DNA of 15,054 nt from JASJGK01 sp033791585 (lineage in GTDB: Bacteria > SAR324 > XYD2-FULL-50-16), in assembly GCA_033791585.1 (NCBI GenBank), contig JASJGK010000102.1:1-15054 (forward strand), written 5' to 3'. Below, piece by piece: positions 1-6,105 of the stretch. Numbering within the stretch: position 1 is the first letter of the stretch; each line of letters starts with the position of its first letter. Made by a program: the position numbers and the translations under genes. The notes under the pieces were generated by a model that ran no database searches, was not told where the DNA came from, and saw only the letters and a program-made list of their open reading frames with translations.

Positions 1-16
1 GGGCTTATTTTTTGTC

Positions 17-268
17 TTAGTTGTTTGATTCATTTACAGCGACAGCCTTAACTTGAATATGCTCAGAAAGTTCTTTGCTAATTCCAACCCTTGAATCTGT
101 TCCAAAAAACTGAATCAATAGGGGAGCATTTTTATCAGCTTTAATGAGAGTAAAAATTCTACCACGACCAAAACCAATAGAGCGCAGGCGCTCTTGGGTA
201 TAGCGGTCCGATTTTAATGCTACAACCTGAGCTTCCGTCCCAACATTAAGCTCACTTAAAAGTAACAT
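17..268 (-). CDS. feoA: FeoA-domain protein (ferrous iron transport accessory protein)
   Basis: Small 83-residue cytoplasmic protein with the FeoA SH3-like beta-barrel pattern. It opens with 'LLLSELNVGTEAQVV', followed by 'ERLRSIGFGRGRIFTLI' (the family's RL..LG...G motif), then 'PLLIQFFGTDSRVGIS' and a closing 'IQVKAV' strand. FeoA proteins associate with the FeoB Fe(II) transporter at the inner membrane and are needed for full uptake activity. The length is normal for a stand-alone FeoA. The ATG is preceded by AGGAAG (275-280) at 6-nt spacing, which supports this start. Only 16 bases follow the stop before the window edge, so a feoB partner on the same strand to the left is likely but not visible. 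Family assignment is confident; the iron role is by family knowledge only. Confidence 0.85.
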   Translation of the reverse strand: MLLLSELNVGTEAQVVALKSDRYTQERLRSIGFGRGRIFTLIKADKNAPLLIQFFGTDSRVGISKELSEHIQVKAVAVNESNN

Positions 269-281
269 ATTCTACTTCCTA

Positions 282-299
282 TAAATATATATATATTTA
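282..299. repeat. 18-bp perfect AT palindrome just downstream of the feoA -10 box
   Basis: TAAATATATATATATTTA reads identically on both strands. It begins directly after the -10 hexamer and covers the predicted transcription start of feoA, where a repressor site or easily melted DNA would matter. A pure A/T palindrome can also arise as a simple repeat, so an operator role is only a guess. Confidence 0.5.
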
Positions 300-329
300 A
301 TTTTATTGGCCTTTCTTTTTGTTAGTCAA
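300..329 (-). promoter_or_regulatory. sigma70-type promoter of feoA
   Basis: On the minus strand TTGACT (324-329) lies 18 nt from TAAAAT (300-305): five of six consensus bases in each box. It would start transcription near 293, giving a leader of about 25 nt ahead of the feoA ATG. This is one of the best-looking promoters in the window. I see no good match to a classical Fur box in it. Confidence 0.65.
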
Positions 330-572
330 GCAGCAAATCAATTTAATGGTCAAGTCACCTTAATCTCACACTTACAATCCACTGTTTTGTGGCGGGGAGG
401 AGCATATTTAAAGCTATCAAAATCTCTTATCTTGGTACAGCTCTACATCACTTTTGGATTATTCCCCCAGCTTGCAAAGACTTTTGTTCGCACCACCAAA
501 GCTACCCTTGTTCGCTATTAGTTGGTTTACCCGTTCTTTTAAAGACTCAGAGTGTGAACTAATTTCGGGTGT
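330..572. other. gap between feoA promoter and the GGDEF-EAL gene: no gene seen
   Basis: The stretch between the feoA promoter and the end of the upstream minus-strand gene holds no ORF with a protein-like composition. A 71-codon plus-strand frame overlaps the feoA promoter, has no ribosome binding site and resembles nothing I know. I found no clear rho-independent terminator for the GGDEF-EAL gene here, so read-through into feoA cannot be excluded. Confidence 0.5.
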
Positions 573-2936
573 TTAGATCTTCTTTAAATTTTGGAATTTA
601 ATAAATTTTTCTAAATCCTTAGAATTTAAAGCTTTGCTATAGAAAAATCCTTGGATATGATGGCAGCCTAACTGGTGTAAAATTTCTACCTGTTCCCACT
701 CTTCAGCGCCTTCAGCGATAATGACCAACCCTAATTCTGCTGCTAGATGGATGATCAACTTGGCAATCAAATTATTAGTAGAAATCTTGGTGATAAAAGC
801 ACGGTCGATTTTTAGATCTGTTAAAGGAATTTTTTGTAGTATATTTAAAGAGGAATAGCCTGTTCCAAAGTCATCCATCGAGATGCCTACACCCAACTTA
901 CGAAGTTCGCTAAGCTGGCTAACAACCTTGTGGGTCGAATCCATCATCATACTCTCAGTAATCTCTATTTTTAAATATTTAGGATTTAGCCCTGTTTCTT
1001 TTAAAACATTTTTAACCAATTGCGGTAGGCTCCCCCTTTCAAATTGAACGAGTGAACAATTTACAGAAACCACCACATTACCCATACCTTGGTCTTGCCA
1101 AAATTTTAGTTGGGCACAGGATTCCCGTAAAACAAACTCACCAATTTCGTGGATGAGGCCTGTCGCTTCGGCCAGTCCAATAAATTGATCTGGGCCAACG
1201 ATCCCATCTTCGGGGTGGTCCCACCGCACCAAGCTTTCTATCCCAATCACTGAACCTGATGTGCTATCTACTTGCGGCTGGTAAAAAACAACGAATTGGT
1301 TATTTTCAACAGCTTTGTGCAGTTTATAATCCATAGACATTTGCTCAACCACACGTTTTTCAATATCTTCTGAGTAAAAGTGAAAACGACCTTTGCCCAA
1401 TTTTTTGGCTTCGTACATTGCTGAATCGGCGTAACGAATAAGGTCATCAGGATTTTCACCATCTGTCGGAGAATAACTAATACCTATGCTGCAATTTAAA
1501 AAAACAGCCTTCCCATTTGAAAGCTCAAAGGGATTTTGAAAGATCTCCATTAAGTTCATAGCCAACACCGTTGCCTCTTGTGCCTCGCTTAAGTCAGACA
1601 TAATTACCAAAAATTCATCCCCGCCTTGCCTACAAACCAAGTCGCTTTTTCGGGCAATGGCTGTAAATTGATTGGCAACAGACACTAAAACCTCGTCCCC
1701 CATTTTATGCCCCATGGAGTCGTTGACAGCCTTAAAGCCATCAAGGTCGATAAATAAAACGGCTAAACCCATTTCACGGCGACGGGTAGACTTTATTTTT
1801 GAATTAAGCTCTTGGATGCTGAAAGAGCGATTTGCGAGGCCTGTTAACGCATCAAAGTAAGCCAATTGATTCAGCCTTTTTTGTGAATCTTTGTCTTTAG
1901 TTATGTCTGAGAAAATCGCCATGTATTTGTCTTGGCTTTTCGCTTGGGCCCTAAGCTTGGTAATGGTCGCATTTTGAGGGTAAATCTCCCCGCTTTTTCT
2001 GCGGTCCCAGATTTCACCTTGCCAATAGCCTTGGGTCTTAATGCTAGCCCATATATTATCATAAAAGGTTTTGTCATGCCGCCCTGAAGATAGAAGAGAG
2101 GGATTTTTCCCGTAGATTTCCTCCTTGGTAAAACCTGTTATTTCTTCAAAAGCAGGGTTAACCTCGATAATCTGTTGCTGTTGATTGGTCACTAAAATGG
2201 CTTCTTTAGTGTGGTCGAAAATTTTTGCAAAGAGTTCATAGCGATCTCTGGACAGGAATATACCAAACAGATCATTAAAATACATAGCATAGAAAATAAA
2301 ACTGGCCAGCACTGCTGAGAACATCATCCCAGCGACTAGGTATTTATAAATACCCCACAGCCCTGGTAAAAATACCGTAACAATGGCTATTGGAATTCCT
2401 GTTAAAGAAAGCCCAAAAAAAACCCAGCGCAGGTCGCTAGTAGAAGAACCGACAGGTTGCCCCCTCAAATTAAAGACCAACAAGCCTAAGCCATAGGTAA
2501 AGGGTATTATAGTCACCAGGGCAACCATGGGAAAATAACCAGCACCAAAGCTGTAAATAAGACGCATGTCTTGACGGAGCACTTGGGTGACGACTAAATC
2601 TGTCCCTAAGGTCAGGCCTATGCTAGACAGTAAAAGAATAAGGCCAATTTTATAAATCCAGCCAGAGGGTCGGCCTAAAAAACCATTGATCATCCTCAAA
2701 CAGAAAACGCCTAAGGGCAGGCCTGCAAGCAGAGTAAGTTTGCCCAGAAACAGTGTGGCCTCAAGGGAAAAATTAGAAACTCCGTTGACTAATTCTAAAA
2801 AAATCCAACAGATAAAACTCAATAAGATAGTTAAAAAATTACGATTATTCGAGTCCTTGATATTGAGGCTCACCAAGGAGGCAAGCACAACATTAACGAT
2901 CAAGGCAAAGCCTAAAAGTAAATTCACGTATGGCAT
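573..2936 (-). CDS. membrane-bound PAS-GGDEF-EAL protein (c-di-GMP cyclase/phosphodiesterase)
   Basis: A 787-residue c-di-GMP enzyme. Residues 1-225 form about seven to eight hydrophobic helices (7TM-like sensor region). A PAS domain follows at about 232-350 (N-E-VNPAFEEITGFTKEEI pattern). The GGDEF domain (355-520) has an intact GGDEF motif at 438-442 and an RxxD product-inhibition site (R429-D432) exactly five residues before it. The EAL domain (535-780) reads ESL at 567-569 instead of EAL. It keeps the catalytic and metal residues of active phosphodiesterases: E567, the N in 'VSVNCSLVQF', E in 'IEITES', DD in DDFGTG (688-693), K in 'LKIDRAF', AEGAEE and QGF. Both activities are therefore plausible, with the PAS/membrane region setting the balance. 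It is divergent from the response-regulator cassette. No strong Shine-Dalgarno precedes the ATG; the start is chosen because the first helix begins there. Confidence 0.9.
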   Translation of the reverse strand: MPYVNLLLGFALIVNVVLASLVSLNIKDSNNRNFLTILLSFICWIFLELVNGVSNFSLEATLFLGKLTLLAGLPLGVFCLRMINGFLGRPSGWIYKIGLILLLSSIGLTLGTDLVVTQVLRQDMRLIYSFGAGYFPMVALVTIIPFTYGLGLLVFNLRGQPVGSSTSDLRWVFFGLSLTGIPIAIVTVFLPGLWGIYKYLVAGMMFSAVLASFIFYAMYFNDLFGIFLSRDRYELFAKIFDHTKEAILVTNQQQQIIEVNPAFEEITGFTKEEIYGKNPSLLSSGRHDKTFYDNIWASIKTQGYWQGEIWDRRKSGEIYPQNATITKLRAQAKSQDKYMAIFSDITKDKDSQKRLNQLAYFDALTGLANRSFSIQELNSKIKSTRRREMGLAVLFIDLDGFKAVNDSMGHKMGDEVLVSVANQFTAIARKSDLVCRQGGDEFLVIMSDLSEAQEATVLAMNLMEIFQNPFELSNGKAVFLNCSIGISYSPTDGENPDDLIRYADSAMYEAKKLGKGRFHFYSEDIEKRVVEQMSMDYKLHKAVENNQFVVFYQPQVDSTSGSVIGIESLVRWDHPEDGIVGPDQFIGLAEATGLIHEIGEFVLRESCAQLKFWQDQGMGNVVVSVNCSLVQFERGSLPQLVKNVLKETGLNPKYLKIEITESMMMDSTHKVVSQLSELRKLGVGISMDDFGTGYSSLNILQKIPLTDLKIDRAFITKISTNNLIAKLIIHLAAELGLVIIAEGAEEWEQVEILHQLGCHHIQGFFYSKALNSKDLEKFIKFQNLKKI

Positions 2937-2963
2937 AAATTAAGTTTTTGGGGCCTCAGGGGC

Positions 2964-2992
2964 ATTATAAAAATTAAGGTAAATGTAAAACT
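2964..2992 (-). promoter_or_regulatory. possible promoter of the GGDEF-EAL gene
   Basis: A perfect TATAAT on the minus strand (2964-2969) lies 27 nt before the ATG. At a 17-nt spacing the -35 position (2987-2992) reads AGTTTT, a poor match; TTTACA nearby sits at only 14 nt. Probably a promoter that depends on the -10 box or on an activator. Confidence 0.4.
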
Positions 2993-3016
2993 TTTGGGCC
3001 AAATACGGATCAATTC

Positions 3017-3035
3017 AATTGCTAAAATAGCAATT
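3017..3035. repeat. 19-bp inverted repeat (7-bp arms) in the divergent region
   Basis: AATTGCT, loop AAAAT, AGCAATT: a perfect 7-bp inverted repeat. It lies about 80-100 bp upstream of the GGDEF-EAL start and is not followed by a T tract, so it is more like an operator for a dimeric regulator than a terminator. No known regulator consensus is recognised. Confidence 0.45.
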
Positions 3036-3166
3036 CTAACAAACCTTCAGCCAATGGTTTTGGTCTTTAGGGGAGTCAGCGACTAAGTTTTTAGGCAGAC
3101 CTAAAAAGTCTTTCATTCAGTTTTAGGCAAAAACATCCCCTACAATTTCATTTTCTCCCTGCGATT

Positions 3167-3196
3167 GCCACCGCAAAGCGAAGGTAGGCTTTTTTT
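3167..3196 (+). terminator. orphan terminator-like hairpin with T7 tract
   Basis: GCCACC pairs with GGTAGGC (one bulged A) around an inner CGC-AAA-GCG, immediately followed by seven T's (3190-3196). This has rho-independent terminator geometry on the plus strand, but no plus-strand gene lies upstream in this intergenic region. It could end an unannotated small RNA starting in 2940-3160, or insulate the cassette from read-through. Confidence 0.5.
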
Positions 3197-3209
3197 ATTA
3201 TAAAATCTT

Positions 3210-3233
3210 TTGTGACTTTTCACAAGATCTTGT
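3210..3233. repeat. overlapping inverted repeats TTGTGA-CTTT-TCACAA and ACAAGATCTTGT
   Basis: TTGTGA (3210-3215) and TCACAA (3220-3225) form a perfect 6-bp inverted repeat with 4-nt spacing. Its right arm overlaps a second perfect 12-bp palindrome ACAAGATCTTGT (3222-3233). TGTGA/TCACA arms recall CRP/FNR-family sites, but the spacing is N4 where CRP uses N6, so assignment is uncertain. A further TTGTGA occurs at about 3243-3248. Confidence 0.4.
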
Positions 3234-3372
3234 AATTTATATTTGTGATACTAAGGCTTCATGCTGCTGTTAACTTTAAAAAGTAATTATTTTATACTAG
3301 GGCTTTATAGTCTTTTTCCATTAAAAATTGTTGCTATTGAGGCCTGAGATGACCCAAGTATCCACAAAAGTC

Positions 3373-3416
3373 AAAAAAAAGGGGCATATATTACAAAAAA
3401 GAGACTATTCGCCCCT
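3373..3416 (-). terminator. possible minus-strand terminator (AGGGGC/GCCCCT stem plus T8)
   Basis: Read on the minus strand, AGGGGC (3411-3416) pairs with GCCCCT (3380-3385) across a 25-nt AT-rich loop, and the second arm runs straight into eight T's. The long loop weakens the case. No minus-strand gene ends here, so if real it blocks antisense transcription coming out of the response-regulator operon. Confidence 0.3.
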
Positions 3417-3434
3417 CAATAGGCTATAAATCCC

Positions 3435-3465
3435 TTGACCTAAATAAGGGGCACCCTAGTATAAT
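3435..3465 (+). promoter_or_regulatory. likely promoter of the RR-CheC-HK cassette
   Basis: TTGACC (3435-3440) and a perfect TATAAT (3460-3465) with a 19-nt spacer, longer than the optimal 17. Transcription would start near 3472, giving a leader of about 64 nt before the response-regulator ATG. The spacer carries an AGGGGC element complementary to GCCCCT at 3411-3416. Confidence 0.5.
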
Positions 3466-3535
3466 CAAATTGACTTGGGAGTCGATATTTTTAGTCGCAA
3501 CCGACAAAACCTTTCCCTTTTTTAAGAAGACCTAA

Positions 3536-3928
3536 ATGGATTTTTTATTAGTCGATGACTCTGGTCTCGCTCTAAACATGTTACGCAGTAAAATTAAGAT
3601 CTTTTACCCTGATGCTAGTTTTCAATTTGCTAAAAATGGAAGGGAAGGGGTTGACCTCTTTTCCAATTTTCACGGCCTTGGCAAAAAATTTGATCTTATT
3701 TTTTTAGATCAATTGATGCCTAAAATGGATGGCATCGACTGCGCAAAGGAAATTTTAAGCCAAGACCCTAGTTCTTATATTATCATGGTCACTTCCAATA
3801 TTCAGGTGAGCATGCAAGAAGAAGCAAAAGACACGGGGATACTTCACTTCATTAATAAGCCAGCAACAGAAGAAAAACTTAAAGTTGCCTTTGGGGCTTG
3901 GAAAAGTTTTTTAAACGAACAAGCCTAA
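3536..3928 (+). CDS. single-domain response regulator (CheY-like receiver)
   Basis: A 130-residue stand-alone receiver domain with no output domain. Key residues are in place: acidic pair D7-D8 ('FLLVDDSG'), phospho-acceptor D58 in 'DLIFLDQLMPKMDG', conserved T86 in 'MVTS' and K108 in 'FINKPA'. Such proteins act by phosphorylation-dependent binding to a partner, as CheY does at the flagellar motor, or as phosphate carriers. It is first in a three-gene cassette; a CheC phosphatase follows after 11 nt and a histidine kinase after that, so its phosphorylation is probably set by those two neighbours. A weak AAGAAGA Shine-Dalgarno (3524-3530) sits 5 nt before the ATG. Its physiological target is not visible here. 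Confidence 0.88.
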   Translation: MDFLLVDDSGLALNMLRSKIKIFYPDASFQFAKNGREGVDLFSNFHGLGKKFDLIFLDQLMPKMDGIDCAKEILSQDPSSYIIMVTSNIQVSMQEEAKDTGILHFINKPATEEKLKVAFGAWKSFLNEQA

Positions 3929-3939
3929 ACAAAACCCTT

Positions 3940-4596
3940 ATGAAACTAACAGACCAACAATACGACGCTTTTAAAGAGATTGTAAATATCGCTGTGGGCC
4001 AAGCTGCTGATGTTCTTTCTATGATGATAGAAAAGAAGATAAATATCACAGTTCCCACCATAAACTTACTTGTTAGAGACGACCTGATTGCCCTTTTGAG
4101 CGATAACTGTGGTAGCCAAGCCATTGGTGTTAGCATCGCCTATGACGGCGTTTTAGCGGGAAAGGCAACGCTATTTTTTAGCAATAAAGAAGGTAAATCC
4201 CTGGTTGCCCGTTTGTTGTCGGTTCACCAAGAAGAAGACTGGTCACAAGAATGGGTAGCCCCTAGCCTTGAAAATGAAAACAGTTATTCTTTTAGTGACT
4301 CTGATAAAGAGGCCATTTCTGAAATAGGAAATATGCTCATCAATGCCCTTTTAGGTTCGGTAAGCAACATGGTCGACTCCAATTTTACCTACCAAATACC
4401 TGAACTTTCTGAAAATATTGATTTCTCCCAAGAATTTGCAAAGGTACCGCCCAACAAAGTGGCATTTGTAATTGAAACTAATTTTAGCGATGATACTGGA
4501 GATATCAAAGGCTATTTATTCATGCTCTTTGATATTGATAATCACTTAACAAACTTCATTACTATGCTAGATAAGCTTTGTGCGGATAACTCTTAG
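3940..4596 (+). CDS. cheC: CheC-family receiver phosphatase with two active sites
   Basis: A 218-residue CheC-type phosphatase, expected to remove phosphate from a CheY-like receiver. The family signature D-x3-E-x2-N-x22-P is matched exactly in the first half (D9, E13, N16, P39). It is repeated in the second half as E-x3-E-x2-N-x22-P (E124, E128, N131, P154), so both catalytic E/N pairs are present. The obvious partner is the response regulator encoded 11 nt upstream. The ATG at 3940 is preferred over an in-frame TTG at 3898 because the latter lies inside the response-regulator gene and adds residues the family does not need. No cheA, cheD or methyl-accepting receptor is in the window, so this may be a dedicated phosphatase of a non-chemotaxis pathway. 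The symbol denotes the family, not proven orthology. Confidence 0.85.
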   Translation: MKLTDQQYDAFKEIVNIAVGQAADVLSMMIEKKINITVPTINLLVRDDLIALLSDNCGSQAIGVSIAYDGVLAGKATLFFSNKEGKSLVARLLSVHQEEDWSQEWVAPSLENENSYSFSDSDKEAISEIGNMLINALLGSVSNMVDSNFTYQIPELSENIDFSQEFAKVPPNKVAFVIETNFSDDTGDIKGYLFMLFDIDNHLTNFITMLDKLCADNS

Positions 4597-4604
4597 ACTA
4601 AAAA

Positions 4605-5867
4605 ATGCATCAAAAAATTGAACGTTTAATTAAAGAGGGAATCCAAAACTTAGACGAAGGATTTTGCCTTGTGGATAAAGACCTTAATCTAAGTTTTTGG
4701 AACAAGTGGCTGGAAGATAAAACGGGGATCAGTCCAGGTACCGTTCTTGGCACCCCCTTTATTGATCTTGTTCGCCCAGGCGCCAAAGAATATGTTACCA
4801 AACGCTTACAAAATGCCTTTAGATTTGGACAAAAAGATCATCTATCCCAGTCATTTAACAAATACTTAATCAAGATTAAAACCAGCAAAAGTAAAAGTTT
4901 CTCGGTAATGCAGCAAAAGGTTTTCATCACGCCCTTACTCGTGGAGGGTAAAATTGATGCACTTGCTATCGTGATACAAGATGTAACCATTGAAACCGAA
5001 AGGATTCAACAACTGAACATCAACCGAAAAGACTTAGAAAAGATTATTGACGAGCGGACCAAGCACCTAAAAACGATCATGCAATCGCTTGAACTAAAGG
5101 TTGAAGAAAGAACAGAAGACTTAAAAAAAGCCAAAGAAGTGGCTGAACATGCGAGCCAAGCTAAAAGTAATTTTTTAACCATGATGAGCCATGAGCTACG
5201 AACCCCTATGAACGGGGTTTTAGGCATGGCCCACCTGCTTAAAGAATCTACATTAGATGAAGACCAACAGAAATATTGTGATACCATTTTAACTTCTGGC
5301 AATATGCTAACGCAGCTTCTTTCAGATATTTTAGACCTTTCAAAGGCGGAAGCTAAAATGCAAAAGACCGACATTAAAGCCTTTTCTTTTGAAGAATTAA
5401 TGGTTTCTTCTGTGGATTTATTTGATGGCTCTGCAAAGTCAAAAGGCTTAGACCTTAGCTGGACTTTAGACCCAAAAATTGAAAAAACCCTTTTGGGCGA
5501 TATGACTCTACTCAAGAGGATTATCTCTAATTTGGTTGGGAACGCTGTTAAATTTACCCATGATGGCAAAATCACAATCACAGTTCAGCTGATTGAAGAT
5601 ACCCTTGAGTCCCAAAAAACCCTGTTCCAAATTACCGATACGGGCATTGGGGTTTCCAAAGAGCAACAAAAAGAGATTTTTGAGCCTTTCATTCAGGCCG
5701 ACAGTGGCTCTACTAGAAAGTATGAAGGCACAGGCTTAGGCCTCGCTATTGTTTACGAGTTGGTTGTGCTTTTAGGTGGCACTATTGATATCTCTAGCGA
5801 AGAGGGCAAAGGCAGTTGTTTTACTTTTACTCTCACCTTTGAAAAGCCCTCCACTGTTGCTGATTAA
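4605..5867 (+). CDS. cytoplasmic PAS sensor histidine kinase
   Basis: A 420-residue soluble kinase with no membrane segment. A PAS-like domain (about 5-130, 'NLDEGFCLVDKDLNLSFWNK') leads into a coiled coil (about 135-185) and a HisKA domain with phospho-acceptor H196 in 'MMSHELRTPMNG'. The ATPase domain follows: N309/N313 of the N box, G1 motif DTGIG (345-349), F-box 'IFEPFIQAD' and G2 motif GTGLGL (375-380). All catalytic motifs are intact. There is no receiver or HPt domain of its own, so it most simply phosphorylates the stand-alone receiver two genes upstream. It starts 8 nt after the CheC stop; no clear Shine-Dalgarno is seen, which suggests translational coupling. A PAS domain in a soluble kinase points to an internal cue, but no cofactor-binding residue can be assigned by eye. 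Confidence 0.9.
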   Translation: MHQKIERLIKEGIQNLDEGFCLVDKDLNLSFWNKWLEDKTGISPGTVLGTPFIDLVRPGAKEYVTKRLQNAFRFGQKDHLSQSFNKYLIKIKTSKSKSFSVMQQKVFITPLLVEGKIDALAIVIQDVTIETERIQQLNINRKDLEKIIDERTKHLKTIMQSLELKVEERTEDLKKAKEVAEHASQAKSNFLTMMSHELRTPMNGVLGMAHLLKESTLDEDQQKYCDTILTSGNMLTQLLSDILDLSKAEAKMQKTDIKAFSFEELMVSSVDLFDGSAKSKGLDLSWTLDPKIEKTLLGDMTLLKRIISNLVGNAVKFTHDGKITITVQLIEDTLESQKTLFQITDTGIGVSKEQQKEIFEPFIQADSGSTRKYEGTGLGLAIVYELVVLLGGTIDISSEEGKGSCFTFTLTFEKPSTVAD

Positions 5868-5901
5868 GCCTCACGCTTAATGCCTCGGGCTTCTCCTTTT
5901 T
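5864..5901 (+). terminator. terminator-like element closing the RR-CheC-HK cassette
   Basis: A perfect hairpin TTAAGC-CTCAC-GCTTAA (5864-5880) includes the kinase stop codon. An alternative longer pairing AAGCC (5866-5870) with GGCTT (5888-5892) is followed by CTCC and five T's (5897-5901). The T tract is a few bases off the stem, so efficiency is uncertain. Confidence 0.45.
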
Positions 5902-6053
5902 AGCTTTTGCCTATTTATATGTTCTCGCCGACTAACTGTGAATTTTTGTGTGAGCTGTGAATCAGCCTTTGGTTACCAGCGCCCTAGATCTACTTTTCTG
6001 AGTTTAAGCCACAAATTCTGTGTTTCTCCCCCCTTTTTTGTCTTAAGTAGCTC

Positions 6054-6082
6054 TTGCATAAAAGAGAACATATGTTTACTAT
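6054..6082 (+). promoter_or_regulatory. candidate imuA promoter
   Basis: TTGCAT (6054-6059), 17-nt spacer, TACTAT (6077-6082). Both boxes are imperfect, as is common for regulated promoters. Transcription would begin about 15-18 nt before the imuA ATG, leaving a short leader. The operator-like palindrome fills the spacer. Confidence 0.4.
6066..6077. promoter_or_regulatory. LexA-box-like operator upstream of imuA
   Basis: GAACATATGTTT contains a perfect 10-bp palindrome (AACATATGTT, 6067-6076). It matches the GAAC-N4-GTTC LexA box known from Gram-positive bacteria at all but the last base. Its position between the -35 and -10 boxes of a DNA-damage mutagenesis operon is where a LexA repressor would act. 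imuA-imuB-dnaE2 operons are typically LexA-controlled. The lineage's own LexA consensus is unknown to me, so this is a well-supported inference. Confidence 0.55.
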
Positions 6083-6105
6083 AAGGTTACCCCTTTTAGA
6101 AACCT

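Larger units (their letters stand above)
2937..3535. other. 599-bp divergent intergenic region
   Basis: Long for this otherwise compact window. It holds the GGDEF-EAL promoter, several inverted repeats, a terminator-like hairpin on each strand and the cassette promoter near its right end. The longest plausible reading frame noticed is a 28-codon hydrophobic ORF at 3261-3347, which I do not call. No tRNA or known riboswitch fold was recognised. Confidence 0.5.

Noticed and set aside
306..521. 71-codon plus-strand ORF beginning 'MAFLFVSQAANQ'
   Set aside because: It overlaps the feoA promoter on the other strand, lacks a ribosome binding site and resembles no protein I recognise.
3261..3347. 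28-codon hydrophobic ORF 'MLLLTLKSNYFILGLYSLF...' with TAAGG upstream
   Set aside because: Too short and AT-rich to separate from chance; no clear promoter or homologue known to me.
3898..3939. Upstream TTG start for the CheC gene
   Set aside because: It lies inside the response-regulator coding region; the ATG at 3940 fits the family start and leaves an ordinary 11-nt gap.
5006..5581. 191-codon minus-strand ORF
   Set aside because: Shadow of the histidine kinase, whose motifs are complete on the plus strand.
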